Source of the DNA: Shewanella denitrificans OS217
Lineage (GTDB): Bacteria; Pseudomonadota; Gammaproteobacteria; Enterobacterales; Shewanellaceae
DNA: 64,000 bases
Assembly (NCBI RefSeq): GCF_000013765.1
Contig: NC_007954.1
Location: 1,426,001-1,490,000 of the forward strand
Reading direction: 5' to 3'
The position numbers and the translations under genes are program-made. Below, piece by piece: positions 1-8,326 of this stretch. The notes below the pieces were generated by a model. It was not told where the DNA came from. It ran no database searches and saw nothing but the letters and a program-made list of their open reading frames with translations. Position 1 is the stretch's first letter, and each line of letters begins with the position of its first letter.

Positions 1-1098
1 GGGGTTATCTAGAAGTGCGGCTAATTCGGCAAGCTCTTTAACCAGTTTATGTTCAGGACCATGGCAGATAAGCACAAATTCATCGCCACCAAAACGGCCT
101 AATAAGGCTTTATGTGGCCAGATAGTTTTCATGGCATCGGCTAAGGCTGTGATGGCATGATCGCCTGCTTGATGGCCATGAATATCGTTGATTGTCTTGA
201 GGTTGTCCATATCTAAGATCACTAAGAAACTGCCCAGCTGCGGCTTGTGCTGCCATTGGCTTAATCTTTCTTCGAATCGTTTACGGTTATATAAGCCTGT
301 TAACGGATCTGTATTAGCCAGCTTTTGTATTTGTTGTGATTTTTGGTATAAGGCAATAGCGTTGCTGGCCTCATGGGTTAAAATTCCCACCAAGTTTCGA
401 TCATAGTCGTTAAAGGCGCCGTAATTGCCACTGTCAAGGTTGAGCATGGCGTAGAGTTTGCCGTCAATGTGGATAGGGCTGGACAAGGTGGAGCGAATGG
501 GCTGGGTTGCTGCCGTTAATAAGATATCTTGCTCTTCTTGGGTTAAGTTACTGGCGGCATTAACGTGTTGCATATTATCTATGACCACGACGCGATCGCA
601 GCGGCCATCGGTTAATCTAAACTCAAACGACTGTTCTAGATGAAATTTAAGCTTTTGTAACTGCAATAAGTCTAACCCAACAGTACATTCAAATTTGAGT
701 TCGTTCGTTCTTGGGTTGACTAAAATGATGCTGCCCATTTCGGCGCCATCGATAACCCCAACGGCTTTATTGAGTAGCGCATCTAAGAAGGCGTGTTCGT
801 CTTGGTATTGGCTGGAAAGATGGACCAGTTCGTAGGTGGCATCATTGATATTGACCACTTGCTCTAAGTGTTGCCATAAGCGAATGATGCGGCCTTGGTG
901 CAGGTAATAACTTAGGCTATAGCCAAACAGGTACACAATGCAGATAAGTGATAAAGATAAAAAGTCATGTTGACTGCTCGGCATCGCGAAAGTAAACACC
1001 AAAGAAAATAAAATCAGTGGTAACACTAATAATACTATGTGGTATCTAAAATCTAACGTGTCTATTTTTTTTCGCTTGAGGCTGTCCTGTTGCTTCAC
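1..1098 (-). CDS. GAF-GGDEF diguanylate cyclase, C-terminus cut by window edge
   Basis: The reading frame begins with GTG at 1098 and is still open at base 1, so the C-terminus is missing. The visible 366 residues hold two predicted N-terminal membrane segments (roughly residues 20-40 and 48-66), a GAF-like region (about 85-235) and a GGDEF domain. The domain shows TDPLTGLYNR, a metal-binding stretch DMDNLKTINDIHGHQ and an intact RFGGDEF signature. The protein should therefore make cyclic-di-GMP at the inner membrane in response to a signal sensed by the GAF region. The RxxD inhibitory site normally found just before GGDEF is absent, so product inhibition may be weak. The start is tentative, because no strong ribosome binding site is visible and the upstream ATG frame stops after five codons. 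The gene stands alone, next to purK on the same strand. Confidence 0.85.
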   Translation of the reverse strand, partial: MKQQDSLKRKKIDTLDFRYHIVLLVLPLILFSLVFTFAMPSSQHDFLSLSLICIVYLFGYSLSYYLHQGRIIRLWQHLEQVVNINDATYELVHLSSQYQDEHAFLDALLNKAVGVIDGAEMGSIILVNPRTNELKFECTVGLDLLQLQKLKFHLEQSFEFRLTDGRCDRVVVIDNMQHVNAASNLTQEEQDILLTAATQPIRSTLSSPIHIDGKLYAMLNLDSGNYGAFNDYDRNLVGILTHEASNAIALYQKSQQIQKLANTDPLTGLYNRKRFEERLSQWQHKPQLGSFLVILDMDNLKTINDIHGHQAGDHAITALADAMKTIWPHKALLGRFGGDEFVLICHGPEHKLVKELAELAALLDNP

Positions 1099-1257
1099 CA
1101 AATATCGTCCATATGAGCTAAATCTTAGCCATTATAAAACCTTTTTATATAGCATGCACTGAAACAGGTTTAAATTCTAGTCAAATTAATAAGCTAGCGG
1201 GTTTATATAGAGTAAAAATCAATTTATAAACCCTAACATAAATCCGCTAACCATCGA

Positions 1258-2343
1258 TTAACTGCGACTGGCCTTGGCGGCCCACTCAAGTGGCGCTTGG
1301 TATTGCTCTGGTAGCCATAATGACAGCAATTTAAGGCTCTGGCTTAGCTCAACCTCATCTTGGGCAGATAAATTAAGGTGTCCGACCTTGCGGCCAGGCC
1401 GTACTGCTTTGTCATACCAAAAAAGCTCACCATTGCTCAGGCTTAGCCAGTTATTGTCTTTTTCTACCCCGATAAGATTTATCATTACCGCCGGGTAATT
1501 CACCTTAGGTTCAGGCATAGGCAAGCCAGCAATAGCCCGTAAATGCATTTCGAACTGACTGATATGACAAGCACTCTGGGTCCAGTGGCCCGAGTTGTGC
1601 ACTCGCGGGGCAAGCTCATTGACCAGTAAATCATCGCCGATTTTAAAGCATTCCATGGCCATCACGCCGACATAGTTAAGCTCATTCATTATGCAGCTTA
1701 ACATGGCTTGCGCCTTGGTTTGCAATGACTCAAGCCGCGCTAAAGGGGCGACAGAAGCCATTAATATACCGTCTTGATGCAGATTGAGAGTCAAAGGGTA
1801 AAACACGCAGCGCCCGTCTTGGGTTCTCGCGCCCACAAGCGAGACTTCTTCATCGAAATTAATCGCTTGCTCTGCAATGGCCTCATCGCGCCAATCGGCT
1901 GGAATATCCGTTTTCTCAGGCTGCTTCAACCAGTGCTGACCTTTACCATCATAGCCGCCAGTACGGCGCTTGAGTAACACGCGCCCGCCATAGCGTTGAT
2001 GTAACGCTGCCGATTGAGTCTCTTGCTGGACTAACTCCCAAGGCGCGGTGGCGATGGCAAGTTCATCAAGTAAGGATTTTTGGCTGTATCTGTCGGCAAG
2101 TCGAGCAAATACAGGGCCATTAATAAAATGGCAATGCTGACTTAATTGCAAACTAATGCTGGACTCTGGCCATTGCTCGCGCTCGACGGTGATGATGTCA
2201 TCCTGACCTAAGACAAGGGGTTCAGCCTGAGGCGACATAATATCAACCGGTTTAACATGCAAGGCTAAGCGCTCACCGGCGTGAGCCATCATGGCACCTA
2301 GCTGTCCATTACCTAAAACCCAGATAGTGTGTGGCTGTTTCAT
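1258..2343 (-). CDS. purK: PurK, N5-carboxyaminoimidazole ribonucleotide synthase
   Basis: PurK uses ATP and bicarbonate to convert AIR to N5-CAIR in cytosolic purine synthesis. The 361-residue protein is of usual family length and has ATP-grasp architecture: an N-terminal GNGQLGAMM dinucleotide-like loop (residues 11-19), the central ATP-grasp segment with KRRTGGYDGKGQ, and the C-terminal metal-binding part with NELAPRVHNSGHWTQ. Its ATG overlaps the stop of purE by one base (TAATG), which means translational coupling in a purE-purK operon, as in most enterobacteria. Downstream, the cut GGDEF gene lies on the same strand across a 159-base gap, so it is probably a separate unit. Confidence 0.97.
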   Translation of the reverse strand: MKQPHTIWVLGNGQLGAMMAHAGERLALHVKPVDIMSPQAEPLVLGQDDIITVEREQWPESSISLQLSQHCHFINGPVFARLADRYSQKSLLDELAIATAPWELVQQETQSAALHQRYGGRVLLKRRTGGYDGKGQHWLKQPEKTDIPADWRDEAIAEQAINFDEEVSLVGARTQDGRCVFYPLTLNLHQDGILMASVAPLARLESLQTKAQAMLSCIMNELNYVGVMAMECFKIGDDLLVNELAPRVHNSGHWTQSACHISQFEMHLRAIAGLPMPEPKVNYPAVMINLIGVEKDNNWLSLSNGELFWYDKAVRPGRKVGHLNLSAQDEVELSQSLKLLSLWLPEQYQAPLEWAAKASRS

Positions 2344-2834
2344 TAATCGACTCTCGGATCGGGATTCTCTAATACGGTGCGGGTTTGTTGCTCTCTAAAG
2401 GCATCAAGACGTGCCGCAAGCTGTGCATCATGGTTTGCCAACATTTGTGCGGCGAGTAATCCGGCGTTAAACGCCCCAGCTGTGCCAATAGCCAGTGTGC
2501 CAACGGCTATGCCTTTAGGCATTTGTACTATGGATAATAAGCTGTCCATGCCTGACAGGGCTTTACTTTGCACGGGTACCCCGAGTACAGGAAGGCGAGT
2601 CTTAGCGGCAATCATGCCTGGTAGATGAGCCGCGCCGCCAGCGCCGCCTATGATAATTTTAAAGCCGGACTTTACTGCGGCACTGGCAAATTCCATTAAC
2701 TTATCCGGAGTGCGGTGCGCCGAGACAACTTCCACATGGTAGGGCACTTGCAGTAAATCTAAAATATCGGCAGCGGCTTCCATGGTCGGCCAATCACTCT
2801 TAGAACCCATAACGATTGCAACTTGGGCTGACAT
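2343..2834 (-). CDS. purE: PurE, N5-CAIR mutase (class I)
   Basis: PurE isomerises N5-CAIR to CAIR, the step after PurK in purine synthesis. The protein has GSKSDW near residues 10-15, SAHRTP (38-43) and the glycine-rich GGAGGAAHLPGM (63-74), all class I signatures, and its 163 residues are the usual length. ATG at 2834 was chosen because an AAGGAG lies 5 bases upstream (2840-2845 region). The in-frame GTG two codons earlier would overlap that Shine-Dalgarno. It is first in the purE-purK operon, with a one-base overlap. A -10-like TATTAT lies upstream on the minus strand, but no convincing PurR operator was found. Confidence 0.97.
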   Translation of the reverse strand: MSAQVAIVMGSKSDWPTMEAAADILDLLQVPYHVEVVSAHRTPDKLMEFASAAVKSGFKIIIGGAGGAAHLPGMIAAKTRLPVLGVPVQSKALSGMDSLLSIVQMPKGIAVGTLAIGTAGAFNAGLLAAQMLANHDAQLAARLDAFREQQTRTVLENPDPRVD

Positions 2835-2840
2835 GAACAC

Positions 2841-3176
2841 TCCTTAAGGCACTTAATATATTGGGGTTAACTAACGCAGTATTTAGAGGGATGCCCCTAA
2901 AAAAGGTGCTAGATAATAGCATGGCTGTGGGTTTTGTTGGGCGTTTCAGTGTTTTGCTGGGCTAAAACTCAGTTTCTGATTACGAATGCTCAAAAAGGAG
3001 GCGCGAGTGTGAGTCTGGTGTTTATCGCCGCTTTTTTATGACTGATGTAGTGGCACCTTTTGGGAGGCAAGTCTATAAAAATCGCAGTGCGTTACTGCGA
3101 CTTTTCAAATAGTCACCGTATGGAGGTTAATTTAAGATGAGTCAGAATTTCAGCTTCAGAGACAATCCCTGTAATG
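2841..3176. other. intergenic, purE leader and OsmC tail
   Basis: This non-coding stretch of about 336 bases should hold the purEK promoter (minus strand, TATTAT near 2920). No gene, RNA or clear terminator was recognised. Confidence 0.5.
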
Positions 3177-3614
3177 CTAAAAATTAATTTCGACCTCTGA
3201 GCGTAAGCTGTTGGCGATAAAACAGTTAACGTGGGCTTTATCGTGCATCTTGGCTAAGGTCTCATGATCGACATTGACTCCTTCTGCAAACACGACTTTG
3301 GGGTTTAAGATCATCTTGGTCACGGCAAGTTTTCCAGATTCGGTTTTACCTAAATCGGCACTGGCCTCATCCACATAACTGGCTACCGGCAAACGTTTTA
3401 AATGGGCTATGGCTAGAAACGTCAGCATATGGCAAGACGATAGTGCAGCGAGCAAGTTCTCTTCAGGGTTGATTTTATCTTCGCTGCCCTTGTATTCAGG
3501 CGCAGAAGAAGCGTGGATCACTTGGCCACTGCCATAGGTGATTTTATGATCGCGGCTAAAATCGTCAGCCACTTGCACTGAGTTGTCCCAGCTTACCGTG
3601 AGTTGAAATCCCAT
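3177..3614 (-). CDS. OsmC/Ohr-family peroxiredoxin-like protein
   Basis: This 145-residue protein matches the OsmC/Ohr fold: small, with two conserved cysteines, C61 in SSCHMLTF and C131 in HVNCFIANS. These are the reactive and resolving cysteines used to reduce organic hydroperoxides with dihydrolipoyl or similar thiols. The LLAALSSCHM helix is typical. It lacks a signal peptide and is probably cytosolic. It stands alone between purE and hpf, with its own short leader; a Shine-Dalgarno-like AAGGATA precedes the ATG. Whether it is OsmC, Ohr or the YhfA-like subgroup cannot be settled by eye. The shared chemistry is well supported by the cysteine pair. Confidence 0.88.
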   Translation of the reverse strand: MGFQLTVSWDNSVQVADDFSRDHKITYGSGQVIHASSAPEYKGSEDKINPEENLLAALSSCHMLTFLAIAHLKRLPVASYVDEASADLGKTESGKLAVTKMILNPKVVFAEGVNVDHETLAKMHDKAHVNCFIANSLRSEVEINF

Positions 3615-4303
3615 CTACGAATATCCTTAAATTGGGTGAGTGTTAGGCTTTACTCTAGGTTCAGGCGTGACACTGTCACAACATATAGCCTCGAGGTTTT
3701 TATTTTTAAGTGTGTCAGCGTCTATTGGCTACTTTATCACTAGCGGCCTTCTAGTGTGAGAAGTTTCGCTATTAATTCGGATAGGGTTTGCTATTTTTTG
3801 GCGGCTGTCATTACCTGAATCCTAAATGATGAAGCATAAAAGGAACTTTTTGTATTTGAGTCTCTCTTATATTAAGCAAGTTTGGCGTTTCCCCTAGCTT
3901 GAGTGATGTTGAATTAAGGACTAGACTCAAAAATCCTAGCGGACATTTAGGTGACAGGGGTAATATGGATCACGGCTTAAATGTCCAAATGGGTGAGAAG
4001 GGTTAAAAGTACAGGCAGGGAAGTCTTGTGGGCTATAATTTCTCTGTTAACTAAAAACGTACTGATAAAAATGAATTATTTCATTTTTTTATCCATGTCC
4101 TCTTGTGATCTTGAGCACATGCCCCCAAGTCTATTTATGTCACAATGAAATATAGGGAATTTAGGGTTCTAGCCTTACAAGACAGAAGCAATATGTAAAC
4201 GATACATAAGTGCAGCAATACAGAACATCGTAAGAATAAAATTAGAATGCATATCACCTGTGCAAAGTGTAATACGAGTAGACAGCTATTTTAAGGACAA
4301 TTT
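3615..4303. other. long intergenic region upstream of hpf
   Basis: About 690 bases without a supportable gene. It contains a TATAAT-like hexamer (4034-4039) and, just after it, an A/T-rich dyad GATAAAAATGAA...TTCATTTTTTTATC (4064-4093). Candidate frames are at most about 23 codons with no ribosome site. hpf is probably transcribed from within this stretch. Confidence 0.4.
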
Positions 4304-4660
4304 ATGAAAATAAATCTTTCTGGTCACCATGTTGAAGTCACTGATACCGTTAAAGAACACGTCAATGAGAAGTTCGCTAAGCTTGCCACCCATTTTCCCA
4401 CTCTTATTGGTTTAGACATCATCATTGCCAAAGAACATGGTGAATTTGATGTGGAAATAAGCACTAAATATGAAGGCGGCCGTATTTCGGCTAAAGGCAA
4501 TAATGCTGTGATGTATCCTGCTATTTCCATGGCAGCGAAGAAATTGGATGCCGCGCTAAAACATCGTAAAGGTCTACTCAAAGCCGATTTACATCAAAAA
4601 CCCAATGTTACCACCCCTGAAATCGCCCATGAGATAGTGCAAGGCATGGACTTAAGTTAG
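4304..4660 (+). CDS. hpf: ribosome hibernation promoting factor, short HPF/RaiA family
   Basis: The 118-residue protein has the beta-alpha-beta-beta-beta-alpha fold of HPF/YfiA: it opens MKINLSGHHVEVTD, has the exposed-sheet segment FDVEISTKYEGG and a basic second helix DAALKHRKGLLKADLHQK that contacts 16S rRNA. Such proteins bind the 30S decoding site in stationary phase and dimerise or silence ribosomes. The long C-terminal dimerisation domain of long HPF is absent, which fits the short form of gammaproteobacteria. AAGGAC sits about 8 bases before the ATG. It is not in the rpoN cluster where E. coli hpf lies, so this may be a second RaiA/HPF paralog. A bidirectional terminator follows. Confidence 0.9.
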   Translation: MKINLSGHHVEVTDTVKEHVNEKFAKLATHFPTLIGLDIIIAKEHGEFDVEISTKYEGGRISAKGNNAVMYPAISMAAKKLDAALKHRKGLLKADLHQKPNVTTPEIAHEIVQGMDLS

Positions 4661-4737
4661 GTAATAGCTGGGAACAGCGTTAGATCCTTGACTAAATTTG
4701 GTAAGTTATCTAATAAATATCGATAACTTCAACCCAT

Positions 4738-4768
4738 AAAAAAACGCAGCTTTAGCTGCGTTTTTTTG
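4738..4768. terminator. bidirectional terminator between hpf and yebC-like gene
   Basis: A perfect CGCAGC-TTTA-GCTGCG stem is flanked by A7 on one side and T7 on the other, between two convergent genes. It can end transcripts from both sides. Confidence 0.9.
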
Positions 4769-4809
4769 ATTGCTCAAAAAACATTGTTCAAAAAAATTGC
4801 TCAAAAAGA

Positions 4810-5532
4810 CTAATCGGCAATTTCGGCATTATGATAAACGTTCTGTACGTCATCACAATCATCAAGTGCGGCTAAAAATTTCTCAAATGTTTCAATGTCT
4901 TCACCTGTGATTTCAGTCATGGTCTGGGGCACAAAGGCTAAGTTCTCTACCTTGAAATCTATGTCTGGAAAGGCTTCTGTTAAGGCGATACGCGCATTGC
5001 TAAACTCAGATACAGGGGCAAATACGCTGATAATACCATCGTCTAGCTCGACATCGGTCACATCGACGTCAGCCATCATCAGTAGTTCTAAGATGGCTTC
5101 ATCGTCATCACCTTCAAATACGAATACCGCCTGATGATCGAACATGTGCCCAACAGTACCTGGGCCACCCAGTTTGGCATCATTTTTCACGAAGGCCTGA
5201 CGCACTTCGGTGAAGGTACGCTTACCGTTATCGGTTAAGCAGTCAACAATGACCATGCAGCCACCTGGGCCAAAACCTTCATAACGGGCTGTATCATAAT
5301 CTTCACCGCCACCACCACGGGCTTTTTCAATGCCACGTTCGATAACGTGTGCCGGCACCTGATCTTTCTTCGCGCGGGCAATCAAGCTGCGAAGGGCTAA
5401 ATTACCATCGGGGTCAACGCCACCTTGTTTAGCACATATGTAAATCTCTTTACCGTAACGTGAGTAAATGCGCGTCTTCTGGCCAGCGGTTTTGGCCATG
5501 GACTCTTTCTTATTTTGATATGCTCTGCCCAT
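4810..5532 (-). CDS. YebC/PmpR family transcriptional or translational regulator
   Basis: The 240-residue protein follows the three-domain YebC layout. The N-terminal AKTAGQKTRIYSRYGKEIY and GGVDPDGNLALRSLIARAKKDQVPAHVIERGIEKARG match the family block, and YEGFGPGG opens domain II. Family members bind DNA as regulators, and recent work ties YebC proteins to relief of ribosome stalling. The N-terminus MGRAYQNKKESMAK differs from the canonical MAGHSKW start, so this is the YeeN-like or Vibrio/Shewanella second paralog and not the gene next to ruvC. It converges on hpf across a shared terminator. Acidic residues dominate the C-terminal third. Confidence 0.9.
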   Translation of the reverse strand: MGRAYQNKKESMAKTAGQKTRIYSRYGKEIYICAKQGGVDPDGNLALRSLIARAKKDQVPAHVIERGIEKARGGGGEDYDTARYEGFGPGGCMVIVDCLTDNGKRTFTEVRQAFVKNDAKLGGPGTVGHMFDHQAVFVFEGDDDEAILELLMMADVDVTDVELDDGIISVFAPVSEFSNARIALTEAFPDIDFKVENLAFVPQTMTEITGEDIETFEKFLAALDDCDDVQNVYHNAEIAD

Positions 5533-5764
5533 CTTGATCTCGTATCTGTGTTTGAAAAATTGATGCCGATTCTAGCAGGATTATTCGCATCTGTTTAGTT
5601 AGTCATCGCAAATTAATGTGCTTGCCTGTCATAAACTTAACTTAACTGCTTTTTAAGCATTCACAGGGAAGTTGATGTTTTGTGTGGATTTTAATCCTTT
5701 GTTTTAATTTTGCGGTGTAAATAGCCTAAAAAAGCATTGCTTAATGTTATTAAATTGTGTTTTT
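5533..5764. other. intergenic between divergent genes
   Basis: An A/T-rich stretch upstream of the YebC-family gene (leftward) and the small genes to the right. No operator or RNA could be recognised. Confidence 0.3.
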
Positions 5765-5878
5765 ATGCAGGGTCAACAAATTGTCTATTTAGAATTTATC
5801 GCCGCTCAAACCCGTGTGGCTGTGGCTTTATATAGACGCAATTCGTATTATCCTTTATGGTTAATGAGTGGTAATTAA
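5765..5878 (+). CDS. possible 37-residue small protein
   Basis: A short frame from ATG at 5765 to TAA at 5878 encodes a peptide beginning MQGQQIVYLEF and ending LWLMSGN. It is 18 bases upstream of the next gene, on the same strand, and the composition looks like a protein (few rare residues, aromatic-rich end). Against it, no Shine-Dalgarno is visible and the length is within chance expectation. It may be a leader peptide of the following gene or nothing at all. Confidence 0.22.
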   Translation: MQGQQIVYLEFIAAQTRVAVALYRRNSYYPLWLMSGN

Positions 5879-5896
5879 TTAAGAGTTAACCCCCAA

Positions 5897-6154
5897 ATGT
5901 CAGATCTACAGAAGTTAGCAACGCCAGAAATGGCCCCTAAGACAGCGGTCGTCACTGTGCTGTATTATGAAGCACCTGCAGGGCTTATCATGCACAATGA
6001 AGTGTTAACAGGCTTGACTGTGAGTGAATCAGGACGTGTGATGATCCCGCAGGAATTTCGCCGTGGAAAATCCATTATTGCCGTTTTAGAAGGTCAATGT
6101 ACCATATTGAACTCTTTGGGTGAGCGGGTCTATTCACAGAATGTCATTGGTTAA
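5897..6154 (+). CDS. small conserved protein, TIGR02922/DUF2375-like
   Basis: The 85-residue protein resembles the TIGR02922 family of small proteins seen mainly in Shewanella and relatives: KTAVVTVLYYEAPAGLIMHNEVL, then GRVMIPQEFRRGKSIIAVLEGQC and a short LNSLGERV end. No function is known. It looks cytosolic, with no signal or membrane segment. The start is uncertain: ATG 5897 has only a weak AAGAG 12 bases upstream, and an internal ATG at 5930 (MAPKTAVV) would give a product matching the family start more closely. The assignment rests on recall of the family pattern. Confidence 0.7.
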   Translation: MSDLQKLATPEMAPKTAVVTVLYYEAPAGLIMHNEVLTGLTVSESGRVMIPQEFRRGKSIIAVLEGQCTILNSLGERVYSQNVIG

Positions 6155-6246
6155 TCTTGGTCAGTAACTAGAGCATAATTTATGGTTTGCTCTAGGACTC
6201 TATCTAGAAGTCATTGCCCATTGACTCAGATGAAAAACTTGGAATG

Positions 6247-6828
6247 TTAGCGACTGACATCGGCTAACAGTTTCTTTGCCAGTTGAGCTAGTTGTTGGCC
6301 ATCCTTGTGAGTGTGAGCAAAGGTTCTCAGCCCATAAATACCCATCATCAAATATTGCGCTAATTCTTGGCTATTGGCTTGGCTGTCAATTTCGTTATTT
6401 TTTTGGGCTAAGCTAAACACTGCCGTGAGCGCTGCTTGCCAAGCGGTTAAATTTGCGGTGATCAGCGTTTTAATCTCTTCATCTTGCGAACCCACTTCAT
6501 TCAAGGTTTTTGTCAGCAGACAGGCCTTGCTCATATCTTGAGATAAACACTCATCGACGATTTCAGTTAAGTAATTGCTTAAATTACTTAAACATGGGGC
6601 GTCATTGTCAAATAGGCGGACAAACTGCTGATGACGTTCATCCTGATACTGACCTATGGCCGCAATCAATAAGCCTTTCTTATTTTCAAATGCACAATAG
6701 ATGGAGCCCGGGTGCAGTCCTGTGGCTTTGGTGAGATCTTGCATGCTGGTTTTCGCATAGCCTTTGGCGGTGAACACACTCATGGCGGCACACAATACGG
6801 CTTTGCGGTCGAACTCGGCATTTCTCAT
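6247..6828 (-). CDS. TetR-family repressor, probable regulator of the adjacent old yellow enzyme
   Basis: The frame opens further upstream, but ATG 6828 (MRNAEFDRKAVL) is the natural start because the longer frame would run through the intergenic operator region. The 193-residue product has an N-terminal helix-turn-helix (about residues 8-52) with FTAKGYAKTSMQDLTKATGLHPGSIYCAFENKKGL, typical of the TetR/NemR group, and a helical ligand-binding domain with a cysteine pair region (ECLSQDMSKACL). NemR-type proteins sense electrophiles through cysteines, so C98/C107-like residues are candidates, by inference. It is divergent from the flavin reductase gene and the shared 124-base gap carries three identical-pattern dyads. 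It probably represses both itself and the reductase. Confidence 0.88.
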   Translation of the reverse strand: MRNAEFDRKAVLCAAMSVFTAKGYAKTSMQDLTKATGLHPGSIYCAFENKKGLLIAAIGQYQDERHQQFVRLFDNDAPCLSNLSNYLTEIVDECLSQDMSKACLLTKTLNEVGSQDEEIKTLITANLTAWQAALTAVFSLAQKNNEIDSQANSQELAQYLMMGIYGLRTFAHTHKDGQQLAQLAKKLLADVSR

Positions 6829-6872
6829 AATTTGCGTTTTCTTAAGGCTTGGTATGATGAGTCTACCCAGCT

Positions 6873-6888
6873 TTGAAAAATTATTCAA
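6873..6888. promoter_or_regulatory. operator dyad 1, TTGAA-N6-TTCAA
   Basis: First of three 16-base inverted repeats with the same TTGAA and TTCAA arms in the TetR/reductase gap. It is the closest to the repressor gene start. Confidence 0.55.
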
Positions 6889-6895
6889 AAAATAC

Positions 6896-6911
6896 TTGAA
6901 TGAATGTTCAA
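6896..6911. promoter_or_regulatory. operator dyad 2, overlapping a -35
   Basis: Second TTGAA-N6-TTCAA dyad. Its left arm supplies a TTGAAT -35-like hexamer for the rightward gene, 17 bases before a TATCTT -10-like element at 6919-6924. Confidence 0.6.
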
Positions 6912-6920
6912 ATAAGAATA

Positions 6921-6940
6921 TCTTGAATGCACATTCAAGA
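6921..6940. promoter_or_regulatory. operator dyad 3, strongest palindrome
   Basis: Nine-base arms TCTTGAATG and CATTCAAGA are perfect inverted copies around a CA centre. It covers the -10 region and start of the reductase transcript, where a bound TetR dimer would block initiation. Confidence 0.65.
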
Positions 6941-6952
6941 AAGAGGTGCCAC

Positions 6953-7996
6953 ATGTCAGCGAATTTATTTCAGGCTTATAAACTTAATAGCAGCTTAACC
7001 CTATCGAACAAAATCTTAATGGCACCACTGACTCGCTGCATGGCAGACAATGACCTAGTGCCCACTCAAGCCATGGCCGATTATTATGCCCGCCGAGCAG
7101 ACGCTGGGCTGATTATTAGCGAAGCCACTATCATTAGGCCAGATGGCCAAGGCTACCCTAATACCCCAGGTTTGTTTACCCCTGCGCAAATTCTAGGTTG
7201 GCGCACTGTCACAGATGCAGTGCACAGTAAAGGCGGCAAAATTTTTGCGCAGCTTTGGCACACAGGCCGAGTGGCACATCCACACTTTTTCGGCGGCGGA
7301 AAAGTATTATCTGCATCTGCACAAGCGGTCGAAGGAAGCGTACCTAGAATGCGAGAGTTAACCTATCAAACTCCAACTCCAGCGAGCCTCGCTGATATTA
7401 AGCAACTGGTTGCCGATTACGCCCAAGCTGCGGCTAATGCCATCGATGCAGGTTTCGATGGGGTAGAAATACACGGTGCTAACGGCTATTTAATCGATCA
7501 GTTCTTACATCATGAGAGTAACCGACGCGAGGATGAATATGGCCAAACCCCGGCTAATATGTCGCGCTTTGCCCTTGAAGTGGTGGATGCCATCACAGCC
7601 CGTATTGGCGCCGACAGAACGGCACTGCGCCTTTCTCCTGGTGCATATTTTAATATGGGCGCAGATAAGCGAGACCGTGAGGTGTTCGATTATTTATTGC
7701 CTGAACTTGAAAAACGCGAATTAGCCTTCTTACACATAGGTATTTTTGACGATGCCATGGAGTTTGATTACTTGGGCGGCAGCGCATCGAGTTATGTTCG
7801 CAGTATTTACCAAGGCACACTCGTGGGCGTTGGCAGTTACACGGCGCAAACCGGTGATGCAGCCATTGCGGCTGACAAGTTTGATTTACTGGCCATAGGC
7901 AGACCCTTTATCGCTAACCCAGATTACGTGGCTCGCGTGCGTCAAGGTCAAGAGCTGGTGGCCTATTCAGATGCCATGTTAGCCGAATTAGTTTAA
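6953..7996 (+). CDS. nemA: old yellow enzyme family flavin reductase (N-ethylmaleimide reductase type)
   Basis: An FMN-dependent ene-reductase that saturates activated double bonds of electrophiles (quinones, maleimides, nitro compounds) with NAD(P)H. ATG 6953 follows AGAGGTG, and the 347-residue product has normal family length; the longer upstream frame crosses the operators. Signatures: ILMAPLTRCMADND near the start (FMN site), AQLWHTGRVAHP, the DGVEIHGANGYLIDQFLHHESNRR barrel strand, LRLSPGAYFNMGAD and AIGRPFIANPDY. The normal HxxN/HxxH proton-relay region is IHGAN. Divergent to a TetR repressor, this is the nemRA-type detoxification arrangement. A strong terminator lies about 130 bases downstream. 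Confidence 0.95.
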   Translation: MSANLFQAYKLNSSLTLSNKILMAPLTRCMADNDLVPTQAMADYYARRADAGLIISEATIIRPDGQGYPNTPGLFTPAQILGWRTVTDAVHSKGGKIFAQLWHTGRVAHPHFFGGGKVLSASAQAVEGSVPRMRELTYQTPTPASLADIKQLVADYAQAAANAIDAGFDGVEIHGANGYLIDQFLHHESNRREDEYGQTPANMSRFALEVVDAITARIGADRTALRLSPGAYFNMGADKRDREVFDYLLPELEKRELAFLHIGIFDDAMEFDYLGGSASSYVRSIYQGTLVGVGSYTAQTGDAAIAADKFDLLAIGRPFIANPDYVARVRQGQELVAYSDAMLAELV

Positions 7997-8000
7997 GCTT

Positions 8001-8036
8001 TTTAAGTAACTGTTTAAGTAACTGTTTAAGTAACAG
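8001..8036. repeat. three tandem 12-base units
   Basis: TTTAAGTAACTG occurs three times in a row (last copy ends AG), immediately after the reductase stop codon. It looks like a slippage-prone microsatellite-like tract. Confidence 0.8.
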
Positions 8037-8124
8037 TTTAACCATTTTTAAGGAACGCATTTTCAATTGAAAATGAACCATTAACTTTCATCAACCCCAA
8101 TTTCGATGATATCAAGTTCCTGTC

Positions 8125-8153
8125 GCCACAGCTTATGCTGTGGCTTTTTTTTT
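8125..8153 (+). terminator. Rho-independent terminator after the flavin reductase
   Basis: Stem GCCACAGC and GCTGTGGC with a TTAT loop is followed by nine T residues. Confidence 0.93.
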
Positions 8154-8326
8154 GGGTGTTTTGCAGAAATGAGGCGAGCGTTTGGTTTATGATATATTCC
8201 TTTTATATAATTGGTTTATTGGCATTGCTATCACATCACTCAACAAGCTGGCACTTGTGCTCAGTCGATAATGTGAGGCACGAGCACTGGGCACTCATAC
8301 TTGGCACTTAATAGTGGGAACTAACA

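Larger units (their letters stand above)
7997..8326. other. intergenic with short tandem repeat and terminator
   Basis: About 330 bases. It holds the TTTAAGTAACTG repeat and the terminator listed separately. The rest, up to the lipid kinase, shows no gene. Confidence 0.5.

Noticed and set aside
188..643. Two plus-strand frames of 72 and 61 residues
   Set aside because: Antisense to the GAF-GGDEF gene, with composition unlike a protein.
3831..3902. 23-codon frame starting MMKHKRNF
   Set aside because: No ribosome site, and length at chance level.
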